Of a stretch of 64,000 nt of DNA, positions 46,986 through 58,756 are shown piece after piece. Under the pieces are notes generated by a model. It was not told where the DNA came from. It ran no database searches and saw nothing but the letters and a program-made list of their open reading frames with translations. Both the position numbers and the translations under genes were made by a program. Positions within the stretch are counted from its first letter, which is position 1; the number at the start of each line of letters is the position of its first letter. The DNA is from Antilocapra americana (taxonomy: Eukaryota > Chordata > Mammalia > Artiodactyla > Antilocapridae). Location: positions 31,437,339 to 31,501,338 of the forward strand of contig ML661885.1 of NCBI GenBank assembly GCA_007570785.1. Direction: 5' to 3'.

Positions 46986-48429
46986 TTTTATTTTCATGAA
47001 TTTTTTGTGAAGAAAGAAATAGCTGTATTGTTCTAATGAGCAATTTTCAAAGAGTGATTTCTTTTTATTTAAAGATAGAGTGCATAGATAAACAGAGATA
47101 GACTTAAAAATACAATATGTTGTACCTGTTTGGAAGTCTTACTTATTAGCATTAATGATGAAGTGTGGGGCTTGAAATATCTGATATAGTATTCAGATAC
47201 TTATACAACTAGACTCAGCAAACTCAGAAAAGTAGTAAAATATAAAAATAAAAGATTCAAGAAGAGTCGAAGGTATCCCTGGAGCTAAACACAGATCCTG
47301 CCTCAATGACAGGAAAAATGCCAAGGGATACACTTCCGATATTTCTCCATGCTTCTCCTCAGATCATTTAAAGAAGAACCCAACTAGGTTGTCTGCCTCC
47401 TTTTAAAATTATATCTGCTTCAGGCAAAGCTGGCCGCAAAGGGACCAATTACAGTGAAAACAGGGTGGTTATTTCCTCTTAAATTCCCTTGGCTCAGTAA
47501 AGTTAGCTAGCCTTTCTCAGGCTTTCTGGAGGTCCTTCTTAGGACAGTAAATCTCACTGGGCAGGACTGCTTTCTTCCTTCTAATTCCCTGTGGTATCTC
47601 ATTCAGAGATCCCTGTACCATGGCCAGAGCCTTTCATAAATTGTGTCAATGAAGCTGATGATAAAATAATCATTTCTTTACTTATATTCAATAGTGTTCA
47701 GTTCATTTAGTGAAAATTTAGCTTTATGAAAGCAACATACTCCAAGCAGGGAGGATTTAACTCCAGTTTTCTGAAAGGTTAATATCTATCTAGTTATCTA
47801 GAAAGTTTCACATAAAGATCAATTAACCTGTTTTTTGTTTTTTGTTTTTTTTTTCTTTCAAAGTGAGCTTTCCTGTCTTTGGGGAGGTTGAGTCTCTTGA
47901 AAGTCAGTCAGAAAGATTTTTTATTAAATAGCTCTACAGTCTAGCAACTTTCTCTTGAAAGTTGAAAACCACAGCCAGACGTATTACTACAGAGGAGACC
48001 TCGGGCGATTAAATCAAAGAAGCCCAGAGTGCACGCCCAGGTCCCATGTTTCAACAGTTCTCTTTGTGACAGGTACAACACAGGTGAAACTCTCTTTTGT
48101 AATTCTTCTTCTCAAATTTGACACGGCTGTGTGAAGTCTGTCACAGAGCGATTAAAAAGAGAATCCAGTCACACAATTCAACTGTATCTTAAGGTTGCAG
48201 CTTGTTCAGCTAAGACAAGCGCAACTTTTAAATAAGAAAAGAGGCTCATACAGTGCTCTTTCTATACCATTTTTATGTACTATGAATTTCTGTACACCAC
48301 AGAATAACATTTAGATGCCTGTAATAACATATTACAGCTTTTGCTATAATCTTATTGCTACAAGTTCAGTGTGTCAAATCTTACATACGAGATTAAAGAA
48401 ACCTTAAGTAGATACATATATTGATATTT
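46986..48429. other. Repeat-poor stretch, candidate non-coding element
   Basis: No gene or named repeat in 1.4 kb. The part at 47.25-48.25 kb is less AT-rich than its surroundings and free of recognisable transposons apart from a T-rich run at 47.83-47.86 kb. Possible conserved or regulatory DNA is inference only. Confidence 0.35.
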
Positions 48430-48605
48430 CTTTTTAATCATTTTTAAACTTCTGTATATTTAAAGCTTGCTTTCCACTTACAGTTCTTACAAAATATTAG
48501 CTACATTCCCTGTGTTGTACAGTATATCCTTGAGTCTATCTTGCACCCTCTTCCCCGTAATATATTGCACCCTATATTATCCCTCCTTCCCCTCCCCCCT
48601 ATATT
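48430..48605 (-). mobile_element. L1 3' UTR fragment
   Basis: CTTACAAAATATTAGCTACA, TTCCCTGTGTTGTACAGTAT and ATATCCTTGAGTCTATCTTG are the reverse of an L1 3' UTR seen widely in mammals. Confidence 0.65.
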
Positions 48606-48753
48606 TAAAAATATATTTCTAAATTATAGCTATTCTTAGGGAACACAAAATTTGATTGGTTCTCATTCCAGTTAGTCTAACTGCCTAAGAAGACCTAGGA
48701 CAAATTCTATGTTAATAAGTAAAAACACTCAAACTTTAATTTCTTTGAAGGCT

Positions 48754-48998
48754 TTGTTATTGTTGTTCAGTCACTAAGTTGCTTTTGACTTTCTGCAACA
48801 CCATGGACTGCAGCACACAAGGCTCCCTTGTCTTTCAATGTCTCCTGGAGTTTGCTCAAATTCATGTCCAATTGAGTTGGTGATGCTAACAGTCTCATCC
48901 TATGCTGCCCTCTTCTTTCGCTTTCAGTCTTTCCCAGCATCAGGGGCTTTTCCATTGAGTCAGCCCTTCACATCAGGTGGCCAAATTTTGGAGCTTTG
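48754..48998 (-). mobile_element. BovB 3' end fragment
   Basis: TGTTGTTCAGTCACTAAGTT terminus, GTCTCCTGGAGTTTGCTCAA, TCAGTCTTTCCCAGCATCAG and CACATCAGGTGGCCAAATTT. It is the reverse copy of the last 245 bases of BovB. Confidence 0.9.
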
Positions 48999-49683
48999 GA
49001 GGCAAGAAATACACTAAGAAAAAGAAAGAAAGCCTATCCTTTGTTAGATGACCAGTCTGACAGGAAAGTGGGCTAGAGCAGTGTTCTTGAGTTCTAGTCT
49101 TTGCTATACAGCAGCAGCTCACAGACATGAAATTCTGGGTGAAAGCAGACATGACAACAGATGGAGAATGGGACTATTAGTATGCATTATGGGCCAGAAA
49201 CTTTATAAATGTTATCAGTTAGTGTTACCAATATCTTCCTGATTACATCCTATTCATATACACATCTGTATGTCGATCATGTCAGCAAACCAAGCCATTC
49301 TGTTCCTCATTATCATCAGCTATAGAATGAGGTGTTTGACAGCTGGTTGTTAAAACATTAAACATTTCTTATTTAAATCTTATACTGTATCTATAGACTT
49401 CAAAACCAAAGAGAAAAATTTTAAAATCTGAGGGGCAAGTAGCTTAAAAGTTTAGGTTATTCAAAGAACATTTGCTAGACATAGAAAATAAGGGCTCTAG
49501 GTTAAATTGAGTCTGGTGAAGACAGGGAAGCAGGGCTGTATGGGGACTGGAACAGTGACTTCCATGTAAGGACAGAGATATTGGAAAGGTTGAATTTTCA
49601 GCAAAAAGATTGAGTAGGAAAAAGGAGAAAGAAAGAAAGCTTTCAAAATAGGAAAAAGTATCCCCTAGGAATTCAGAGTCTCC
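48999..49683. other. Unassigned DNA
   Basis: No gene or named repeat. Confidence 0.5.
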
Positions 49684-49890
49684 CCCCATTGCTCAGTGGG
49701 TAAAGAATCCACCTGCAATATATGAGACATGGGAGACACGGGTTCTATCCCTGGGTCAGAAAGATCCCCTGGAGAAGGAAATGCAAACCGCTAAGGTATT
49801 CTTGCCTGAAAATTCCCACGGACAGAGGAGCCTGGTGTGCTACAGTTCAAAGGGTCGCAAAGAGTTGGACACAAGTGAGCAACTAAACAG
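49684..49890 (+). mobile_element. Bov-tA type SINE
   Basis: Diverged forward copy: CATTGCTCAGTGGGTAAAGA (A-box region), GGGTTCTATCCCTGG (B box), AAAGATCCCCTGGAGAAGGA and GAGTTGGACACAAGTGAGCA. Confidence 0.88.
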
Positions 49891-50139
49891 GCACGCGAGA
49901 AATTCTAAACTCAAGCCTATGGTCATGAATATTTGGTATTGAATTTCACTATCTGTGCTGTCCAGAGACTTCAATGATGAGAAGTCTCTGGACTTTTTTA
50001 ACATAGAAAGCCATGCCAGACTAGTAACAGCCTTGCCAAGACAACAACTGAAATACCTCTGAAAGTCCGCATCCTCATCCCAAGCCGCAGATGAAATCCT
50101 AGTGACCATGAGCTCATAAGCTCCGGTTTAAAAATACAC

Positions 50140-50285
50140 TTATCCCTTGAAGAGCATGGCAGTTAGGGACTCCCACCCTGAGAGCTGCAGAAAATCCACG
50201 TATGACTTAGAATTGGCTCTCCACATTCATGGTTCCACAGATTCAACTGACCTGTAAATCATGTGAACTCTAGTGTTTACTATTG
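50140..50285 (+). repeat. Possible Tigger-type DNA transposon relic
   Basis: CTTATCCCTTGAAGAGCATG, GCAGAAAATCCACGTATGAC and ATGGTTCCACAGATTCAACT resemble the end and interior of TcMar-Tigger elements. It is short, diverged and non-coding. Confidence 0.45.
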
Positions 50286-50389
50286 AAGTTTTACATTTAG
50301 TGCTGAATATTTTCTGATCTCTATTATCAAATTTGTGTGAACAAATGATAATAGAGATCAGAAAATATTCAGCACTAAATGTAAAACTT
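50286..50389. repeat. Perfect 44-bp inverted repeat (hairpin)
   Basis: Positions 50286-50329 and 50346-50389 are exact reverse complements, separated by a 16-base loop. The first bases outside each arm pair only partly and no flanking duplication is seen. A perfect match in otherwise decayed DNA implies recent origin, for example by template switching in replication. Confidence 0.95.
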
Positions 50390-50559
50390 TAAAGCAACAA
50401 TACCTGAAAGTACTATAATTATACCCTTGAAATGCTAATGGAAAATAAGTTGTATAAACATAAAAATAAATAGCTATATAAATGTAAAGCAAGAAATCAA
50501 TAAAATAATAAAAATATAATACAAAATATTCTCAAATAGTAGCTTTTTGAAAAGAAAAG

Positions 50560-52085
50560 CTAATGCAATAGAGAAACCACTGACAAGACTGATCAAAGAA
50601 AGCACATAAATGAAAAATAAGAAATACTAAGTATTAAAAAGGAAAATACAGTAGTGATTTTTATAAGATACATTAAAAGAATGCATTATGAATAACAGTT
50701 TAAGCTTGAAATTTTTAGAGAAAATAGACAATATACTAGAAAAATATGGTTTACCAAAATTAAGTCAATAAGAAATAGAAAACATTAAATAATTGTAAAC
50801 ATTAACAATATTGAATCAATAGTTAAAAATTTAATCCCTAAGAAGAAAGAGGGAATTAGAGAATTAGGGGTAAAAAAAGAAAGAAGGAAAGAAAAAAGAG
50901 AAAGGAGTCAGAGTAAATAAAGCTCCAGGAACTGATGGGGAAATAAATAATACTTACATATAAATTGTTCTAGAGATCTGAATTAGAGCAAATGCTTTCC
51001 AATCAACGTGTGGACCAGTACAACCTTGTGTGTTGTAGTTATATAGTCCATAAAGATTCTACTGGACTGGTAATTATAGTAATAACTGTAGTAATATAGT
51101 CCATAAGGTTTTTACTGTGCTCATGGCTTATCAGAGAGAGACTATATTTCCTATCGTCCCTTAAAGTGAGATATGACCATGAAAAGTAACAAAAATTGCT
51201 CTCTCACTAGGTTCAGGGAAAATACTAGACTGAAATTACACAGTCAATATTAAAATAAAGAAAATACATAAATAACTTCTCAGCAACAGAGATACAGAGC
51301 AAATTACCTTAATGTGGAAAAATCTATCTACCAAAACCCACATGGAAACTGGATATTAAAGTGTTAAAAATGTTAGCTTAAAGATTATGAATAACACAAG
51401 ATTCTAATATCATACTATGTATTAAATATGATACCAAAGGATTCAATAATTGCATCAAGACCAGAAAAACAAGTAGTAGTATAAGGATTAGAATAGAAAA
51501 TATCTGTATTCATTGGCAACATAATTATTTACTTAGAAATAAAAACAGAAGCTACATATTTTAAAGGATAAATAAGACCATAAGGATTTTAGATAGATCA
51601 ATGATATATAACATTTCAAATGTTATAGAAAAATCAATGTAGAGAAATAGTAATAAAGTTAGAAAACATACTATGAAAACAAATGGTCTCAATGTTATGT
51701 TTGTGTATATAAAATAAAATAATTCCTATCATAATTCTTAAGATTTTCAGTGTGTGCAGGGTAGGGACACAAGCTTATTCCAAAATGTACATGAAAGAGT
51801 AAAAGGCTAAGAATAATGAAAACATTTCTTTAAGAAAAAACTAAGGAGGGTTGGGGAAGAGAAAATGAATTTATCTTAACAGATATCAAATACTATGATG
51901 AGATTGTAACAATTAGGACAATACAGTATTAATGTAGAGATAAATCAACAAGTGAAACAGGAAGGAGCCACAGTAAAAGATACAGTTATTTAGGGAAATG
52001 TCATTATGGTGAGAGAGGTGATCGAATGTCAGTGGCACTATTTTTCAAGGCAATGCTAGAATGATATGTTAAAAAATGTAAATAG
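50560..52085 (+). mobile_element. Old L1 ORF2 relic, forward strand
   Basis: Decayed ORF2 text in order: GAGAAACCACTGACAAGACT, TTTAGAGAAAATAGACAATA, AAAGCTCCAGGAACTGATGG (the L1 APGxDG block in DNA) and AACAGATATCAAATACTATG near 51.88 kb. It has many stops. It continues after the BovB at 52.12-53.09 kb. Confidence 0.6.
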
Positions 52086-52118
52086 ATTTGACTCTCACAC
52101 CACACATAAAAGTACACT

Positions 52119-53087
52119 GTTGTTGTTGTTCAGCTGCTTAGTCATGTCCAACTCTGCTACCCCAAAGACTCAGCAGACACCCGCTCCTTTACTATCACCC
52201 GAAGTTTGCTCAAACTCGTATATATTGAGTCTGTGATGCCATCCAACCATCTCATCCACTGTCGCCCCCTTCTCCTGACTTCAGTTTCTCCCAACATCAG
52301 GATCTTGTCCAATGAGTCGGCTCTTCGCATCAGGTGGCCAAAGTATTGGAGCTTCAGCTTCAGCATCAGTCCTTCCAATGAATATGCAGGATTGATTTCC
52401 TTTAGAATTGACTGATTTGATCTCCTTGCTGTGCAAGGGACTCTCCAAGAGTCTTCTCCAGCACCACAGTTTGAAGGCATCCATTTTTCCGTGTTCAGCC
52501 TTTTTTATAGTCCAACTCTCATATCTATACATGACTACTGGAAAAATCATAGCTTTGACTATATGGACCTTTGTTGGCAAAGCGATGTCTCTGCTTTTTT
52601 AATACACTGTCTAAGTTTGTCATAGATTTCTTTCAAGCAGAAAGTGTCTTTTAATTTTATGGCTAAAGTCACCATCTGCAGTGATTTTGGAGCCCAAGAA
52701 AATTAAGTCAGCCACTGTCCATTGTTCCCCCATCTGTTTTCTATGAAATGATGGGACTTGATGTCATGATCTTACTTTTCTTAATGTTGAGTTTTAAGCC
52801 AACTTTTTCACTCTCCTCTTTCACCCTCATCAAGACACTCTTCAGTTCCTCTTTACCTTCTGCCATTAAAGTGGTATCATCTGCATATCTGAGATTGTTA
52901 ATATTTCTCCCAGCAGTTTTGATTCCAGCCTGGGCTTCATCCACACCAACATTTTGCTTGATGTACTCTGTGCATAAGTTAAATAAACAGGATTACAATA
53001 TACCTACTCCTTTCCCAATTTTGAACCGGTCTATTGTTCCATATCTGTTTCTATTACATCTTGATCTGCATACAGGTTTCTCAAGTA
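52119..53087 (-). mobile_element. BovB, 3' 0.97 kb, reverse strand
   Basis: From TGTTGTTGTTCAGCTGCTTA to TCTGCATACAGGTTTCTCAA. Minus frames give the C-terminal part and NINNLRYADDTTLMAEGKEE (52741-52944), so the YADD block is kept. It is more diverged than the 21 kb copy and 5' truncated. Confidence 0.93.
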
Positions 53088-53337
53088 TATTACCAGCAAA
53101 AATAAAAACTTTAAATGTTTAGAAAAATATATAGAGTATCTTTTTAACTTAATTTCTTAAAAAGCATAAAGAGGTTTATATAAAAAATCTATTTTTGATT
53201 TTACAGTTTTAGCCATAATTTAGACAAAAGTTTATGTGCTTCAAAAGAGAGCAAAAAACAGTAAGAAAAAGTAATCACAGACCTGGGCATTTAATTGCAA
53301 AATGTGTTACCAAGGTAATTGAGTATCAATAGAGCAT

Positions 53338-53475
53338 GCATTGGAGAAGGAAATGGCAACCCACTCCAGTGTTCTTGCCTGGAGAATCCCAGGAACGGGG
53401 GAGCCTGGTGGGCTGCCGTCTATGGGGTCGCACAGAGTCGGACACGACTGAAGCAACTTAGCAGCAGCAGCAGCA
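53338..53475 (+). mobile_element. BOV-A monomer SINE
   Basis: Nearly unmutated GGAGAAGGAAATGGCAACCC, TTGCCTGGAGAATCCCAGGA, CGGACACGACTGAAGCAACT and a GCAGCAGCAGCAG tail. It is a single monomer and looks young. Confidence 0.92.
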
Positions 53476-53599
53476 TATGACAAATATCCATCATTCAGGA
53501 GAGAAAATGGAATTGCCAATACATGTAAAAAATGCTCAATCTCATGATTAATTGTAGAAATATTTTTCAAAAGCCATAATGAAATTCAATTTAACATAG

Positions 53600-54215
53600 A
53601 ACAGACTGGCAGAAAAAAAAATTTTTTAACCTTGATTAGAGTGTGAACAAGCTAAAAGTCTTAGTCACTGCTAGTGAGAGGGCAGATTAGCACAGTCCCA
53701 TTTGTAAATCAAATTGGTGAATACCTATTAAAGTTCAAGAGTTGCATATGCTTCAAACAAGCCATTCTATTAATACTTTAATTTTGTTGCCTTCAGAAAC
53801 ACTTGAATATTTTCTCTTTAAGACATGTACAAGAATGCTCAAAGCAACAATATTTGAAATATCAAGAATTTAGAAATAACTCTCTATTGGCAAAAGAATA
53901 GATTATAAAATCTAGTACTTGCACATCCTAGGGCATTTTATGCCTCTGGAAGTGAATAGAGCTACACAAATCATACCATAATGATATACTTTTGTAAATA
54001 TTCCAACATGAAAAATAATACCATGCATTGCTTTAATTTAATTTGTATGCATTAATAGTAAAGTATAAATGAAAAAATGAATTTTGGAAATGCTAATTAA
54101 AATATAAAATAATGCTTAACTCTGGTTGGGGTGATGGAGAATATGATCCAGGAGGATTAGGAAGATACTCCCAGATGGAAATATTTTATATCTTAAGCTG
54201 ACTTATGGGTATACT
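53600..54215 (+). mobile_element. Old L1 3' part, forward strand
   Basis: GACATGTACAAGAATGCTCA, AGCAACAATATTTGAAATAT and TTATGGGTATACTGCCATTC parallel the last ORF2 codons and 3' UTR of L1M. Together with 50.56-52.09 kb this may be one insertion split by BovB. Confidence 0.65.
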
Positions 54216-54231
54216 GCCATTCAGTATATAT

Positions 54232-54290
54232 AATTCTCTCTCTCTCTTCCCCTCTATCCCTTCCTCCCTCCTCACTCTTTATCTATCTCT
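54232..54290. repeat. CT-rich simple sequence
   Basis: TCTCTCTCTC followed by CCCTTCCTCCCTCCTC and CTATCTATCTCT-like bases: a polypyrimidine tract of about 60 bases. Confidence 0.85.
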
Positions 54291-55382
54291 GTTTGAATTC
54301 ATGACAAAATAAATATGTTAAGATAATTTTTAATATATATGGCTACTTATAAGTATAAAAGTAGAGGAATGTTCAAAATGGATGCAAAATTTGATTTTAT
54401 AATAGAATTAGTTTAAAACAAAAAACACTGAAGTTGCAGCGTTTTACATGAGTTGACAATAGTGAATACACCAGTTTTGAAAGTAGAACCTAGCCCAGTG
54501 AAGCCATTCCTTTGAAGGATCTAATTTTTCCAGTTCTCAGTTATATTTTCTCAGAAGCATGTAAATAATAACACTATAAAGGTACTTTAAAGCACAAAGA
54601 ATGCCAGCATGCTGGGAATTCATCTGCTTTTCTGGTTAATATTAGATGTGAGCAATTTCAGATTACTGATTAGATTTATCAATAATTAATGCAATGTTAT
54701 TGTGGATGATTAAGGTTTTTTTCTTTTAATGGGAATCTCAAATCACTTTTACACCCTGCTATAAATTCTTCATGACATATAGCCCAGCATACACTTTTGC
54801 AAGCCTGCCAGACAAGCTTTATAAAACTGATTCAACCAATCTCAGGGCACCAGTGAGGAAAAATTTGGTTTAGGCTTATTTAATAAGTGTTTATAGTAAA
54901 ACCTCTAAGGGTAGCAAGACTTCTTTCTATGTCTAGTATTGCAACTTTCCTTAATTTCTTTGGGACTTGTTTTATTTCAAATTCAGATGTATCTATTCTG
55001 TAATTTTACTCACATATGAGAAAAGAAAATAGTTTCATATTCAATTTGGTATGTCATTATTGTAATACATTAACTGATGGTGAGGTTCTTTTTTGTATTT
55101 GGAGAAGTTGAATACAATTTTTATAAAAATGTAATGTTTATTTTCATAAGAAAAACAAACCCTGTAAGAGTGTGATTTCTTTCCTTCCATAATGTTCCCT
55201 GGTGTCCCTGAATAGTCATTTAAGAATATTAATATGTATTTATACTCAAAGTGTATCCTGAGAATATGAGTTGAGATAGTGAGACAAGTTACTGATAATT
55301 CTTAAGACAAAAAACACTGCTATTGAAGAAAAAGAGTAACATCCACAATTTCAGAGGATATACAAAACAGTTGTTCACAAGC
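54291..55382. other. Unassigned AT-rich DNA
   Basis: 1.1 kb with no recognised gene or repeat. Confidence 0.5.
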
Positions 55383-55650
55383 TCTGTGCTGCTGCTGCTG
55401 CTAAGTTGCTTAAGTCGTGTCCAACTCTGTGCAACCCCATATATTGCACCAGGCTCCTCTGTCCCTGGGACTCTCCAGGCAAGAATACTGGAGTGGGTTG
55501 CCATTTCCTTCTCCAATGCATGCATGCATGCTAAGTTGTTTCAGTCATATCTGACTGTGCGACCCTATGGACAGCAGCCCACCAGGCTCCTCTGCCCACA
55601 GGATTCTCCAGGCAAGAATATTGGAGTGGGTTGCCATTTCTTTCTCCAGC
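55383..55650 (-). mobile_element. BOV-A2 type dimeric SINE
   Basis: The reversed tail GCTGCTGCTGCTGCTAAGTT is followed by two monomers, each containing AGGCAAGAATA..GGAGTGGGTTGCC. They are joined by TGCATGCATGCATGCT, a short TGCA repeat in place of the usual linker. Confidence 0.9.
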
Positions 55651-55654
55651 ATAG

Positions 55655-55845
55655 CATCTATGAGTTTTATTCTTTTATTGAGATATTATGGACAAGGTAG
55701 CATTATGTAGGTTTAAGGTGTACAGCCTATTGATTTTCACACATTTTTATATTGTATTGTCATTGCCATCATAGTGTAAGCTAACATCTTTATCACAACA
55801 CATTAGTATTTCATTTTTGTGATGAGAACCATTAAATAAGTTTTT
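55655..55845 (-). mobile_element. L1 3' UTR fragment
   Basis: TTTATTGAGATATTATGGAC, GGTTTAAGGTGTACAGCCTA and TTTTTGTGATGAGAACCATT are the reverse of an L1M 3' UTR. Confidence 0.6.
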
Positions 55846-56015
55846 TACTACATTCCCTAAAAATGTAACTCCATCCCATCTAAAAATGTTTCAAACTGTT
55901 TAAAACACTTAAAATATATAATGTTATACCTGGTTAAATAGTTTATCATAAAGCTATGCATTTCATTTATTTTATAACAGAAAGAAAAATAAAGTCCCTA
56001 TGTAGCAATTGCATT
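55846..56015. other. Unassigned DNA
   Basis: Nothing recognised. Confidence 0.5.
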
Positions 56016-56027
56016 AGACATGTGAAA

Positions 56028-56209
56028 GAAAGAAAGTTGCTCAGTCGTGTCCGACTCTTTGCGACCCCATCGACTGTACAGTCCGTGGAATTTTCCAGGC
56101 CAGAAAACTAGAGTGGGTAGCCTTTCCCTTCTCCAGGGGATCTTCTCAACCCAGGGGTCAAATCCTGGTTTCTTGCACTGCTGGTGGATTCTTTACCAGT
56201 TGAGACACC
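56028..56209 (-). mobile_element. Bov-tA type SINE with 12-bp target-site duplication
   Basis: Reverse copy: GAAAGAAAGTTGCTCAGTCG, CTCTTTGCGACCCCATCGAC, AGGGGATCTTCTCAACCCAG and a TTACCAGTTGAGACACC head. AGACATGTGAAA lies at 56016-56027 and again at 56210-56221. Confidence 0.95.
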
Positions 56210-56221
56210 AGACATGTGAAA

Positions 56222-56619
56222 AACCAATACAAAAATCAAGCAGACTTTTACTTGGGTTATCAAACATTCTAAATAAATGAAGAAACACAATTTATTGCTG
56301 GATGAGAAAAACAATGCTTTAAAAATATTAATTGTCCTTAAATTATTTTATATGCTTTGTATAAATACTAATGGAATTTTTTTGGAATTTTGAAATTTGG
56401 GGGACAATAATATTTCTTGATCAAGACATACCCTATGAGGAAATTGATGCTAAAGCAACTTAAGTTATTGCTGGTATATTTTTATAGTATTACCCAGAAA
56501 ACATTTAGTGCTGATTTTTAAATTCAAGTTTGTCTGCCACCAATGTTCTATCCTGGTTCACAAAGAAAACAGAGAAAGAAAGAAAAAAAAATGAGGCTAT
56601 TCTGCTACTGAATCAGAAA
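56222..56619. other. Unassigned DNA
   Basis: About 400 bases, no gene or named repeat. Confidence 0.5.
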
Positions 56620-57835
56620 CAGATCGATAAATTGATGGAATAGAATAAGAAGCCCATATACAAAAATAAACTCAAGATGGATTAAAGACAAATGTAAGGC
56701 CTGAAAATATGAAACTTCTAGAAGAAAACTGAGGCAGTAGCATGTTTGACATTAGTCTTAGCAAAATTTTTTGGATATGTCTTCTTAGACAAGGTCAATA
56801 AAAGCAAAAATAAACAAATGAGGCTGCATCATACTAAAAAGCTTTTGCGCAGCAAAGGAAACTGCCAATAAAATGAAAAGGTATCCTACTAAATGGGAGA
56901 GGATATTTGTAAACAATATATCTGATCAGAGATTGATATCCAAATTATATAGACAACTCACACAATTCAACAACAAAAAACCCCAACATCCACCATTAAA
57001 AAATGGGAATAGGACTTGAATAAACATTTTTCCAAAGAAGATATATAGATGAACAGCAGGCACAGCAAAGGTGCTCAGCATCACTAGTCATCAGGGAAAC
57101 ACAAATCAAAACCACAATGAGATATACTTCATATCCATCAGACTGGCTAATAGCAAAAAGACAAGAAATAAGTTTTGGGAGTATGTGGAAAGAAGGAAAC
57201 ACTTGTGCACTGTTGTTGTAAATGCAAATTGGTTCAGTCTCTATGGAAAATAGTACAAAAGTTCCTTAAAAACTGAAACTAGAACCACCATATAATTTAG
57301 CAACTACACTTCTGGGTATTTATCTGAAGAAAACAAAAACATCAGTTAGATATATTCATTGCAGCATTTAGACAAGATATGGATGAAAACAACAGATCAA
57401 GAAGTTTATATATATGCGCTAAGTGAAGTAAGTCAGAGAAAAACAAATAACATAAGATTTCACATATATGTGAAATCTAAAAATCAAAACTAATAAACAA
57501 ACATAACAAAACAGAAATGGACTCATAGATACAGAGGACAAACTGGTCACTGCCAGAGGGGAGAGGACTGGGGGATCAATAAGATAGGCAAAAGGGATTG
57601 AAAGGTGCAAAATTCCAGCTATAAAATAAACAAGTCATAGGGATGTAATATACACATAGGGAATATAGCCAATAATATTGTAATAAGTTTTTATGGTGAT
57701 GGATGGTAATTGGACTTGATGTTGATTATTTCTTAATGTATAAAAATATCGAATCACTTACACATTTGAAACTAATATGATATAGTATATCAGTTATAAC
57801 TCATGTTTTAAAATAAATAAAACACATTTGACAGA
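56620..57835 (+). mobile_element. L1 (L1MA-like) ORF2 end plus 3' UTR, forward strand
   Basis: ORF2 C-terminal text is clear: GGATTAAAGACAAATGTAAG, AAGCTTTTGCGCAGCAAAGG, CACAAATCAAAACCACAATG, TTCTGGGTATTTATCTGAAG. The 3' UTR follows (AGAAATGGACTCATAGATAC) up to TAAAATAAATAAAACAC. Frames are broken. Confidence 0.88.
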
Positions 57836-57839
57836 AATA

Positions 57840-58095
57840 AACTCACAATAATAAAATGAATAAATTCTGAAGATTCATTCTATAGGATGGTAACTATAAC
57901 AAATTTGTATTATGTATTTTAAATTTGCTAAGAGAGTTAGTTCACAACATAAAAATTGTAATCATGTGAGGTGATGGAAGTGTTCACTAACCCTATCACA
58001 GTAATAATTTTGCAATGTATTAAATCATCACATACACCTTAAACTTACACAATGTTATATGTCAATTATAACTCAATAAGGCTGGGAACAAAAAT
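57840..58095 (+). mobile_element. Second L1 3' end, forward strand
   Basis: GTGAGGTGATGGAAGTGTTC, CACACCTTAAAC-like ACATACACCTTAAACTTACA and TATAACTCAATAAGGCTGGG form a separate L1 3' end following the first. It is either an independent insertion or a tail duplicated in tandem. Confidence 0.7.
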
Positions 58096-58136
58096 AAATA
58101 AAACCCATTTTTAATGAAAAACATAATATCTTTGTT

Positions 58137-58346
58137 TTGGGCTTCTCTGGTGGCTAAGATGGTAAAGAATCTGCCTGCAATGCACAAGACCTCGACTGAT
58201 CCCTAGGTTGGGGAGATCCCCTGGAGAAGAGAATGGCTACCCACTCCAGTATGCTTGCTTGGGAAATCCCATGGGCGGGAGAGCCTGGTGGGGTGCAGTT
58301 CAAGGGGTCACAAAGAGTCAAACATGACTGAGCAACTGTCACTTTA
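58137..58346 (+). mobile_element. Bov-tA type SINE
   Basis: Forward: GGGCTTCTCTGGTGGCTAAG head, CTGCCTGCAATGCACAAGAC, GGGGAGATCCCCTGGAGAAG and AACATGACTGAGCAACTGTC. The B-box region is decayed (CTCGACTGATCCC). Confidence 0.9.
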
Positions 58347-58365
58347 CTTATCGTATCTTTAGTGA

Positions 58366-58635
58366 CATTTTTTTTGTTTATAAATTTATTTGTTTTTAAT
58401 TGAAGAATAATTATTTTACAGTATTGCATTGGTTTCTACCAAACATCAACATGAATCAGCCATAGATTTACCTATGTCCCCTCCCACTTGAACATCCCTT
58501 TCACCTCCCTCCCCACCCCACCTCTCTAGATAGCTACCTAGCTCTGGTTTGAACTCCCTGAGTCATACAGCAAATTCCCATTGGCTATACATTTTACACA
58601 CTTTAAACGCCACACTTTGTTCTTTACAGGAATCA
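58366..58635 (-). mobile_element. Young-type L1 3' UTR, reverse strand
   Basis: Reversed 3' end (TTTTACAGTATTGCATTGGT), CAACATGAATCAGCCATAGA, the C-rich CCTCCCTCCCCACCCCACC tract and CAGCAAATTCCCATTGGCTA. It stops near 58635, a short 5'-truncated insertion. Confidence 0.88.
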
Positions 58636-58756
58636 CTTCATTTATGCTCAGTTGGATTTTGGTTATTTTAGCTCTCCCAGCACTTCAAAATTAATTTGCA
58701 TCCTGCCTGTACCAACACCAAAAAATTATCTCTGCAAGGGCTTCACCCTCTCAGTG
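58636..58756. other. Unassigned DNA
   Basis: Short stretch with nothing recognised. Confidence 0.5.
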
